Under the pieces are notes generated by a model, which was given only the letters and a program-made list of their open reading frames with translations, did not search any database and had not been told where the DNA came from. Positions 42,356-54,044 of a stretch of DNA of 64,000 nt are shown here, one piece after another. Positions within the stretch are counted from its first letter, which is position 1; each line of letters begins with the position of its first letter. Position numbers and translations under genes: made by a program. The DNA is from Cristatella mucedo. Taxonomy: Eukaryota; Bryozoa; Phylactolaemata; Cristatellidae. The DNA lies in assembly GCA_009760855.2 (NCBI GenBank), contig WPIO01000017.1, positions 2,624,501 through 2,688,500 of the forward strand. Direction: 5' to 3'.

Positions 42356-44010
42356 TGAGAGGCGCTCTAGAAGTACTTTGTGATCGATGGTATCAAAAGC
42401 TGCCGAAAGATCGAGCAAAACAAGAAAAGACACTCTACCCATGTCTGCATTCCTAAGTAGGTCGTTGTATACCCGAAGCAATGCGAACTCGTATATCGAA
42501 ACCTCACACCTTGCTAGTAAGTTCCAGTCTGGCTTTAGAGCTAATCACTCCACAGAGTCAGCATTGCTTCGGGTATACAACGACCTACTTAGGAATGCAG
42601 ACATGGGTAGAGTGTCTTTTCTTGTTTTGCTCGATCTTTCGGCAGCTTTTGATACCATCGATCACAAAGTACTTCTAGAGCGCCTCTCATCTCGCCTGGG
42701 CATCACTGGCACTGCTCTGCAGTGGTTCAGGTCCTATCTCAGTGGGAGACTCCAGAGTTATGACGTGAATGGACAAAGATCATCTGAAGTACCTCTAAAA
42801 TATGGAGTACCTCAGGGCTCTGTGCTAGGTCCGGTCCTTTTCACCGTTTATACTCTCCCTCTCGCTGATGTGATTGCCAAGCACAATCTAGGCTTTCACT
42901 TCTATGCGGATGACACTCAGTTGTACCTTTGCTTTGATCCCTCCCAGCCTTCGAGCACCTCAAATTCTCTCAACTCACTTGCTGCATGCATTGATGACAT
43001 CCGATCATGGATGGCAGCAAATTTTCTAAAACTAAACGACGATAAAACTAACTTACTAGTTATGGGCAAACCTAGTGTTATTCAGAAATTGGAAAGGCTG
43101 ACTTTCAAAATTGGCTCTGCCAGCATATCTCCAGTTGCATCAGCTCGAAATCTAGGTGTCATATTCCAAAGCGACCTCTCGTTAGACGACCACATCAGCT
43201 CCACAGTCAAATCAGCCTATTTTCAGCTTCATAACATTGCTAAAATTAGGGCTTGTTTAGATAAGGATACCACGTCCAAGTTGGTCCATGCATTCGTGAC
43301 ATCTCGTCTCGACTTCTGCAACTCACTGCTTACTGGCCTACCAGCATGTGCGATCAGGCGATTGCAGCTGGTGCAAAACTCTGCAGCTAGGCTTGTCTGT
43401 CGTGAGCGTCGCAGTTGCCACATTACTCCACTTCTCGCCGACCTGCACTGGTTACCAGTCAAGCAACGGATTGACTTCAAGGTTTTGTCGCTCACTTTTA
43501 GGTCTCTTCATTCTATGGCTCCAGCCTATCTTTCAGATATACTACCCCATCAGGCAAAGCATCGTACCACTCGCTTTTCGGAATCCAACAGTCTAGAAAT
43601 ACCTCATACAAACCTTAAATCCTTTGGAGACCGTGCATTTAGCTCGTATGCTCCCACAGCCTGGAACTCCCTCCTGACCTGCATCAGAACATCCCCTGAC
43701 CTGACCACATTTAAAAGAAACTTAAAAACATACCTATTTAGGACAGCATTTAGTGGGTCCTTGTGATTCGTCCTCGATGTGCTTATGCGTGCTGACACTG
43801 TTCATGCTGCCACTAACCACATTTGCATGCTGACCCAGTGCATGTAACCCCTAACCATGTTATTCATTTTGTTTGTTTTTCAAGCATGATTTTACTTACT
43901 ATTCTATTGCGTATCACTTTGCAGCAAATGTAAAGCGCCTAGAAAGAGATTAAGTTCTCTGAGGGCGCTTTATCAAGTGCAATATTATTATTATTATTAT
44001 TAATATTATT
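42356..44010 (+). mobile_element. LINE-A, youngest copy, 5'-truncated with inverted 5' duplication
   Basis: Sense LINE-A sequence runs from 42485 to the ATT tail at about 44010. Left of it, 42356-42484 is a perfect inverted copy of 42561-42689. The RT frame is open to 43766 and the 3' hairpin is perfect: AAGCGCC (43933-43939) pairs with GGCGCTT (43964-43970), and AGAGA (43945-43949) with TCTCT (43956-43960). Confidence 0.95.
42387..43766 (+). CDS. LINE-A reverse transcriptase, partial but open (459 codons)
   Basis: Reverse transcriptase part of a CR1/L2-type retrotransposon, which in intact elements copies the RNA at a nicked target. Residues 1-33 come from the antisense arm of the inverted duplication and are not native. 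Native sequence begins about residue 34 and includes FRANHSTESALL, motif A LLDLSAAFDTIDH (Asp83), [10 protein letters not shown] (from 140), the catalytic YADD (173-176) and the C-terminal segment HAFVTSRLDFCNSL ... GDRAFSSYAPTAWNSL. The N-terminal RT and endonuclease are absent, so it cannot move itself. No internal stop or frameshift, unlike other copies here. Confidence 0.85.
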   Translation: MVSKAAERSSKTRKDTLPMSAFLSRSLYTRSNANSYIETSHLASKFQSGFRANHSTESALLRVYNDLLRNADMGRVSFLVLLDLSAAFDTIDHKVLLERLSSRLGITGTALQWFRSYLSGRLQSYDVNGQRSSEVPLKYGVPQGSVLGPVLFTVYTLPLADVIAKHNLGFHFYADDTQLYLCFDPSQPSSTSNSLNSLAACIDDIRSWMAANFLKLNDDKTNLLVMGKPSVIQKLERLTFKIGSASISPVASARNLGVIFQSDLSLDDHISSTVKSAYFQLHNIAKIRACLDKDTTSKLVHAFVTSRLDFCNSLLTGLPACAIRRLQLVQNSAARLVCRERRSCHITPLLADLHWLPVKQRIDFKVLSLTFRSLHSMAPAYLSDILPHQAKHRTTRFSESNSLEIPHTNLKSFGDRAFSSYAPTAWNSLLTCIRTSPDLTTFKRNLKTYLFRTAFSGSL

Positions 44011-44011
44011 A

Positions 44012-44308
<297 letters not shown>

Positions 44309-46624
44309 GCCTTTCTTTACCGGCGGCTCTTTTCTTCCGCGGCGGCGCCTTTCCTAATCCTACGATTACTTATTTCCGCTCTCACTCGTTTCTCTCCGCA
44401 GCCGCGACCTTTTGTCCTCTGCTCTCGCGTCTCCCTCAGACTCCGTCAGAGCGTCTCTCACAGTCGTCTTCCAGTCGGCCACGGGCGGCGCGGAGAAACT
44501 TCGCTCGCCGCGCTGCTGCTGCTGCCGTCAGCGTTGCGACGGGTGAGTCGACCAGAATTGCAGCCGTCTTTTAGTAAGCGACGCGCCGCCAGAGCCAGAG
44601 CTCTGACATACCGGAATTATTACGGAGCGCTGCGCCAGCGCAGGAATTTCCCCGCGCTCCAGTGAGTCGACAATAATGGGGCATTCGCCAGGGTCAGCGG
44701 CTGAGCGCGCCGCCAAAGTCTAGGCTGCTAATGCGGGCAAGCGTGACCGCTCGATACGTTTCTGCAGGTCCTCGGTCGGGGAGCTGGAGCGCTGCACCGT
44801 CAGCTCGCCGCCGACGTGCCGAGATCGGCGCTGGGCAGATCTGCGAGGTCCTGCGAGGGCGGCAATGTTAAACCATTTAGAGAGACCTCCCCCCCCCCCG
44901 CCGCCGACGCCGACGCCGCCGCCGCCGCCGTCGCCGCCGCCGCCGCCTATTATAACCGAGAGCGACGAGGAGCGACGAACTGAGGAAACTGCTGGCACTG
45001 AGCGGCGCAGGTGTTTGCCCAGCGGTAGCTGCTCGCACCGCTAGATAGACGAAGCTATTTAATCAGCTAAACTTTTGTTGCTGATTTTTTTTTAGCTTAC
45101 ACCATGGCCTAGCTATCTCTCGTAGGTTCGAGTCCGGCAGCTGCAGGCTAGTTTGCACTCGTAAGATCGTCGGCGACTAAGCATGAGAGGTGATAAAGCT
45201 CTAGCTAGATAAAGCTCTAGCTTTATCTAGCTAGAGCTTTATCTAGCTAGAGCTTTATCTAGAGATTTATTTACAGAGGCGATACAGCTAGAGATTTATC
45301 TAGCTAGAGCTTTATCTAGAGATTTATCTCGAGCTTTATTTATAGAGGTGATACAGCTAGAGTTTTATCTAGAGATTTATCTCGAGCTTTATTTATAGAG
45401 ACGATACAGCTCGATGAGCTGCTCCTTTCTTTGCTGCTGCGCCCGCGGCGGAAGGAAACGGTAGGGAGAGCGGAGAATCTCCGAGAGGCCGCCGCCGCCG
45501 CTGCCGGGCGCCGAGCTGAGAAGCCAGTCTCAGCAGCGAGAAGCTGACGAGGAAGTGGCGAGCGGGCTGTTTGCGCGGGCTGCGGCGCCTGGCGCCGACC
45601 CAGTCGCGAATAAGATGGCATTTTTTCCGAAGCTTCGTTCACGCGAAAGTTATGCTCCAAGCGCCACCCAGGCACCGCTCGCATCCCTATCGTGACATCA
45701 TAGCTGGTGTCAAATTAGTAGGTGAGCACTCCTCCGTCAGCGGCCTCCTAGCGCGGCATAGCGGGGCACCCCAGAATCCGTGAAACCAATAGGCCGCCGC
45801 CGCCGGGCTGCTGACAGTCAGCGACTGATAATTGGAGGGCATTAAAGATTTTCCTTACGTCTTCATGACGTCTGGATCAGTTAGAGAACCAGAGCATTAC
45901 GATCGAGCACTGTGCCGGCGCAGTCGGATCTTGCGAGACCCGAGCGGCTTTCGCTTCGCCTCGAAGTTCAGCAGTCTCCCCTCTCGAAGAACGAACGTTC
46001 GTGACGACAGGCTGTCTGAGAGAGAGACGCCGAGACGTCTGAGAGAGCGACGCCGAGCGCCGCGCTGCTTGCCTCGCTCTCTGCGCACGAATCGCGGCGC
46101 CGCCGCCGCCTCGAGCTCGTCGCGAGCCTTGAAGTAATGGCTTTCAGCCGAGACGGCATTCGCTGCGTGCCGTGCGTGCGCTCGGCGACTGCTCGGCGGC
46201 TCATTCAGCCTTCGGTGCAGAATAGCATTGCTGCGGTCCGCCGCTAATCCAGCCGCCGCCGCCGCCGCCGCCGCTGCCCGAACCCCGGAATACGCTTGCT
46301 GGAAGAAAGATTTTGCTGCGAGATTGATCGTCGCGTGCGTCCGTAGACGCTCGCGACGACGCCCACCCGAGGAGAGCCTCGAGATCAGCGTGCGTCGGTA
46401 GCCTCGGTCTCCTCATCCATGGGAAGGACAGACAGACAGACCGCTCCCGCGCTCATCCAGCAGTTGCAAGCAGAGCGCGCGACAGCGAGGAAACTCGACG
46501 TGCAGCCGCCTGCAGCGGCCGCGGCCACTCGTCGGTCAGCTTTTCAGCGACGTCTTTCAGCCCTGGAGCCTTGGGCTACGGGGAAATTGCTGTCAAGTCA
46601 CGTTCGCACTGACAAGCAACCGTA
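44309..46624. other. CpG-rich sequence, no firm gene
   Basis: CCG repeats at 44889-44947 and 46252-46275, a possible SINE-2 B-box remnant GTAGGTTCGAGTCCGG at about 45124, and a minisatellite (separate entry). Open frames lack recognisable motifs. Confidence 0.4.
45192..45415. repeat. AGCTTTATCTAG minisatellite with palindrome
   Basis: Irregular tandem units such as CTAGAGCTTTATCTAG and AGAGATTTATCTCGAGCTTT. The first part, 45192-45214 against 45221-45243, is a perfect 23-bp inverted repeat with a 6-base loop. Confidence 0.9.
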
Positions 46625-46800
46625 ATGGCTCACTAGGTAAGGTGGTTGCTTTTCATGACCTCGGCCCGAGGTCGTGGGTTCGAATCCTGTGGTAGTCGAT
46701 CCTTTATCACCACTGCAAGCGGTGGTGATAGCCGCCAAGGCTCTTATACATACGCTATACAAAAATAGGCTGTTGAATCAGTTAGTATTTATTTATCATT
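46625..46800 (+). mobile_element. SINE-2 copy, best preserved
   Basis: Head ATGGCTCACTAGGTAAGGTG, B box GGTTCGAATCC (exact match to the Pol III consensus GGTTCGANNCC), hairpin CACCACTGCAAGCGGTGGTG, and tail GATAGCCGCCAAGGCTCTTA. Confidence 0.9.
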
Positions 46801-46950
46801 TTAAACAACGGACGGCTCCTAGCTGGACCCAGCTTGACGGTAGCCGTCAACCTGGGGCCATCGAATGGACTGAGCGTGGACTGCATGCGTGTCTTTCGCC
46901 AGACATTTGGGTCAGAACCTCCGCACTTCGAGTAGATTGTTGTGCGCCGG

Positions 46951-49403
<2,453 letters not shown>

Positions 49404-49404
49404 A

Positions 49405-49479
<75 letters not shown>

Positions 49480-49567
49480 GTCTCTGTCTCTCTCTCTCTC
49501 TCTGTCTCTCTCTCTATCCTCTCTATATCTCTCTTCTCTTTGTCTCTGTCTCTCTCCTCTTTCCCTG

Positions 49568-49660
<93 letters not shown>

Positions 49661-49724
49661 GTCTCTCTCTCTATCCTCTCTATATCTCTCTTCTCTTTGT
49701 CTCTGTCTCTCTCCTCTTTCCCTG

Positions 49725-49793
<69 letters not shown>
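49404..49793. repeat. (CT)n microsatellite with internal tandem duplication
   Basis: Two copies, about 160 bp apart (near 49500 and 49660), of a complex block containing TATCCTCTCTATATCTCTCT and CTCCTCTTTCCCTGTCTCTG. Confidence 0.9.
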
Positions 49794-49795
<2 letters not shown>

Positions 49796-52231
49796 GACGA
49801 TCGAGGAGTGCACTAGACAGGACTTGTAGAACACTTCCGGCAAGTGCCACTTTTTGATCCCACCTCTTATCGAAGCTGTTTCCGAGGGACCACCAATGCC
49901 CGGTCGCTGCCGATAACTTGCCTCGGTGCTCGCTGCAGCGCTTGATGCGAGTGGCGTCCATTCGTTTTGCCTGCAATGCGACCGCCGCTGCCGCCGCCCC
50001 CACCGCTGCCTCTGGGTTGCCGCGATCCGTGTCTCCGGTACAGCCAGACGGAGCCGACGGCTCTGCCGGAGATCGAGCCTTGCTCGCGAAGACGGAAAAA
50101 CAAGCTCGGAAATAAAAATGGGCGGAAGAGCAGGCGGCAGGACGCACGCTGCCAGGGCCACCGCTCCGCGATGTCTGAGCGCGAGGCGAATGAGACACCA
50201 CGTGTTCATACCGCGACGGTCGTACGGGTAGAGCCCTGCCTCTGCGACGCCAAACGCTAACGTCCCTGTACACAGTCACCGATGTCAACTGTCGCCGCTT
50301 TCGCTAGTAAGGGCGGCCGATCCCGTGCAGCTCTGGAGCGGCGCCACAGTAATGCAGTGCGATGCGTCTCCGTCTGCAACTCCGCGATATATAAGTGCAT
50401 GGCTTAGCGGTCGCAACGCTGAGCCGAGCTGTCCCGCTACGAGCTCAAAAAAAACGCCGGCGCGGCCTCGGCGGATAATCGGCGGTAGACGGCAGTTGTC
50501 CCGCCTGCGTGCGGAATGAAGCAAATAAAGTAATAAAGTAGCCGGAGTGGGAGATCGGTCGAGATGGCGTCTAGGTTAACCGAGGGAGCTCCGATCGCGA
50601 CCCTCGATTGCTTTGCCGCGCGTTGCGCCCAGGTCAAGGCTCGACTCGCTGTGCCAAAATCGCCGCAGCACCTCCGAAAGGCAGCACAGCGAGAAATATA
50701 TGAATATATATATTTACTTGTTTATAAATATATTTTTATATATGTGTATGTATTTGTTCACATTTACGACCGTTCGTGAAAAGAAGGGAAATCTGTGCGC
50801 GAGCGCGCCGCACGCGCCCGACGCTGCCGAACAACTGGCAGAATACCGGAAGTGGCCGGCCTCTGTAGGCTCGTCGATGGGCATGCGCGCGCGCTGATTT
50901 CCTATCGACCGACGGTCGGCCACGCGGTACCTGCTAGCGTCTCCTGGTCGCATTCCGTCGGGCGCTCACATTTCGCACTTCAAAGGAAGCTCTTCGGTAC
51001 GTCGAGCACTGGCGAACCGCGGCTCGGTCAATGGAGGGTCGGCGGACCGAGCGCAGCCGACTTCGCACGCGCGCACACTCGTCGGGTAATTCCGGCGGCC
51101 GCGAGAGAGCGACATCCAGGAATGTCGCTCGCGAGCCTCTCTTTACACCTCAGCCACCTGCCCGTCTCCGGGTGTGTTTTGTCTTTAGACCTTCACCCAC
51201 TTAGTCATACAGCAACCTCATGCACCACAAAGGCGCCACCGATTGCTCCGATTGTCCGTCGGCCTTATTAATTACAACCCGCCGACAGCATCGTCAAAAG
51301 TGCATAGGCCATCGTTTCTCAGCGAATGCCTTGGCGTTGCGAACGCGAATAGCATTGCACGCCTTGGCCCACGTTGCCCACGAGCTCCTCCTTTCACCTG
51401 CCTCAACGCGTTTCTCTTAGCTTTCAGAACCGCGCGCTCAACTTGACCGGAAACCACCACCGCCGCCACTACCCCCACCACCCCGCGCTCCACGCACCAA
51501 GTGCACCGCGCTTGTTAGCAGTAGACGACGGCTGACGACGCCCGGCGATCGTACGCGATCTCGAGGAGCTAGACGAAGCGTACGTAGTAGCGGTACGCGG
51601 CGATGCATGCGAGCAGTGGCAGTGAGTCTTGGCGGGTGGCTCTCGTAACTTAATGCCCCAAGACGCATTTCCAGGAACCACTCGCCGGAAAGCGACTCGC
51701 GCCGTAGGCGACGCACTTTGAACTTCCGGTAGCGTTTAACGAACGCTGCGATTAGGCCTCATGTGAAGCTCGCCGGTCTACCGAAATGCGTGCTCCTGCA
51801 TCGCCGGCGACGTCGGCAAAGCGCACACGACGCCGGCGAGCGCTTACGCTGCGAGCGCGACACTTCCGCAGGAAGTGGCCGCAGCCGGAGCCGGGATTGC
51901 CGGGCCGCCGCCGACGCGCCCCGAACCCTGGGCGGCGGGGCGGCCGAGGCGCCAGCGACGGCTGCAGCGGCGGCAGACAGGCAGCGGCAGCGAACTAAGA
52001 AAAAGAGGACACGCGATTCTTGCCTTGCACACGTGGATGAGTGGGAAGATGCCGGACTGCGGGCGATCGGCTGGCCAGGACCGGCGATAGCGCGCATGCG
52101 CGACCTGAGCTGCGCCGGTCAAGTTCGTCGCAGCGATCCCATTATTAAACGGTGCGTCACCCGCTCCCTACTTCGAACTCGCCATCACGAGCGAAGGTCA
52201 AGCGCATCGTCTGCAGCGACTCGGACGTGAC
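49794..52231. other. CpG-rich sequence with promoter-like motifs, no firm gene
   Basis: ETS-type CCGGAAGT/ACTTCCGG motifs at about 49842, 50854 and 51723. A frame at 50564 (GTCGAGATGGC context, MASRLTEGAPIATLD..) ends at a CCCAG/gtcaag donor-like site, but no next exon was found. Confidence 0.35.
50388..50394 (+). promoter_or_regulatory. TATA-box candidate
   Basis: TATATAA in an otherwise CpG-rich segment, about 170 bases before the ATG at 50564. Gene not identified. Confidence 0.25.
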
Positions 52232-52418
52232 CAGAGAGAGAGAGCGAGAGAGACAGGCGGACAGGCAGACACAGATAGAGAGACAGATAGACAGAGACAG
52301 ACAAAGAGAGTGAGAGAGAGAGAGAGAGAGGGGAAGAGAGACAGAGAGCGAGAGAGAAAGCCAGAGAGACAGAGATAGAGACAGAGATAGAGAGACAGAC
52401 AGAGAGAGGCAGACATAC

Positions 52419-52459
<41 letters not shown>

Positions 52460-52482
52460 TTGACAGACAAGAGCAGAGAGAG
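52232..52482. repeat. (GA)n/(GACA)n microsatellite
   Basis: GA-rich tract with GACA units at about 52425-52460. Confidence 0.95.
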
Positions 52483-52529
52483 AGCCGGGTAAATTTTAAA
52501 GAGTAAAGTAGCCAAGCAGACTAGTAGTA

Positions 52530-52975
52530 AAGTAGCCAAGTAATGTAATGTATCTCCGTCTGTAACTCCACAAAGTCATAAAGACCATGTGGGTGTTACG
52601 CAGGAGAGTTTTGTATAGCGCACTCACAGCCTAAGCGGCTTTCGGTACGCATTCGGTAGCCGACAGACTTCGTCTCACGCAACAAAGAGAAAGTAGGACG
52701 CTTAGCAGAGTCAGGAGAGCAGTTTCAGTAGAGTGCTGCCTCTTGAAAACTGATTGAAATGTTTCTGACATTTCATTATTTTCAATATGTTCAACCAACT
52801 GCTTAGCAACAATTTTTTCAAGAATCTTTGATAAGAACGGAAGAAGGGAAACTGGGCGATAGTTTGCTAGGACCTTTGTGTCTAATCCAGGCTTTTTAAG
52901 AATAGGTCTAACGATTGCCGATTTGAAGGACTTGGGTACAACTCCTTTTTCCAAAGCAGCATTAAAAATCTAGCC
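52530..52975 (-). mobile_element. LINE-B, internally deleted
   Basis: On the - strand, frame 52954-52631 reads [20 protein letters not shown], then [12 protein letters not shown] and [12 protein letters not shown]. It then jumps to the LINE-B 3' end (complement of the TCTCTTTGTTGCGTGAGACG region) and the tail with the TGTAACTCCACAAAGTCATA complement. Most of the RT is missing. Confidence 0.85.
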
Positions 52976-53009
52976 AAGTAGCCTAGTAGTAGTAAGAGTA
53001 AGATAAAGA

Positions 53010-53075
53010 GTAAAGTGCCTAGAAAGAGATTAAGTTCTCTGAGGGCGCTCTATACAAGTTTATAATTGTTATTAG
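53010..53075 (+). mobile_element. LINE-A tail remnant
   Basis: AAAGTGCCTAGAAAGAGATT, then AAGTTCTCTGAGGGCGCTCT and TATACAAGTTTATAATTGTT: the terminal hairpin only, well preserved. Confidence 0.8.
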
Positions 53076-53489
53076 TTGCCATCATGAGCCGCTCGGCCGA
53101 GAGCCGATCTGTCCGACGTCGACGGTCCGATCTCTCCGCGGTAGTTGCGTTTTCGCCGAGCCTCTCACATCCCGCGCAGTGCGGCCGCGTGAGGGCAGAG
53201 GGGCGGGTTCGCAATGCTTGAGCCCAAGACGGCCACGCCGGATATGGGCGGTCGGCCCCGACGGACCGGCACTCGCTCTCCGCCGGCACCGCGCTTCAGC
53301 ATCTGACGCGCGTGCGATCGGCACGCGCCTCCGTCAAATGAGCGCTCGTAGTCCACCTAGGTTGGTCGGAAGTCACTACATTGATCCTCAGATGCTGGAG
53401 GTCGTGAGGCTGTAGGCACGCATAGTTCTCGTTAAATCTCGCAGTCTCACTGACGTTCGCAGAAAGTAGCGCCGGAACGATGCCGCTCG

Positions 53490-53822
53490 GTGCAAGTAGC
53501 AAAATGCATCGGGGAGACTTTCTGGCGCCGCGGAGAGTTTTATTTGGTTCACCTTTGTTTCACCTTTATTTTATGCGAGTTCGCTGTAGCAGATGACCGC
53601 GGAAAATCGCGAAGCGATCACCTAAATCAGCTTCAACAGGTATTCGAGATATATGAGATTTATAAGATCGCCGTTTCGTCGTCCTTCTTCCCCCAGATCG
53701 CCGGCGAAGAACACTCGTACAGTCGGAGCTGGCTTCTAGGTTTCTCTGGCGGCGGCCGCTGCGGCGGAAGCGGCAATCAGAGCCTCCCTCCAATCAGCTT
53801 TGACGAATTGGTAAATCGCTGA
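53490..53822 (+). CDS. Candidate unrecognised open frame with splice-like signals
   Basis: 110-codon frame. A 57-base open segment in the middle is bounded by CAACAG/gtattc and tcgtccttcttcccccag, so it may be a tiny intron or be retained. After it the peptide reads IAGEEHSYSRSWLLGFSGGG ... LPPISFDEL, followed by GAATTG/gtaaat or a stop six bases later. No family recognised, no partner exon found. High GC makes chance frames common here. Confidence 0.2.
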   Translation: MQVAKCIGETFWRRGEFYLVHLCFTFILCEFAVADDRGKSRSDHLNQLQQVFEIYEIYKIAVSSSFFPQIAGEEHSYSRSWLLGFSGGGRCGGSGNQSLPPISFDELVNR

Positions 53823-53902
53823 GCTCGTCTTCTCTGTACACTCTTGTGTGCATCCGGCTTTTTTCGCGTGCGAGCTGTGTCGTCGAAGTTGTCGAACCGT
53901 TT

Positions 53903-54044
53903 GCCGAGCTGGTTTGGTCTAGCGGTTAAGGTGCTCTCGCCCCGACCAAGGTCTGACTGAGGTCGTGGGCTCGAGCCCCGAGGCATATGTGAAGCGCCTG
54001 AATAGAGATTAAGTTCCCCTGGGGTGCTATATAAATGAATTATA
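53903..54044 (+). mobile_element. SINE-1 copy, near consensus
   Basis: GCCGAGCTGGTTTGGTCTAG head, GTGGGCTCGAGCCC B box, and tail ending ATATAAATGAATTAT. Possible short target duplication AACCGT (about 53895 and 54075). Confidence 0.9.

Noticed and set aside
46640-46700. tRNA gene because of a perfect B box and A-box-like sequence (also other SINE heads)
   Set aside because: No clean cloverleaf with acceptor stem; several diverged copies share a common tail, so these are SINEs.
52425-52460. CRISPR-like repeat array
   Set aside because: Plain GACA/CAGA microsatellite without spacers, in a eukaryotic genome.
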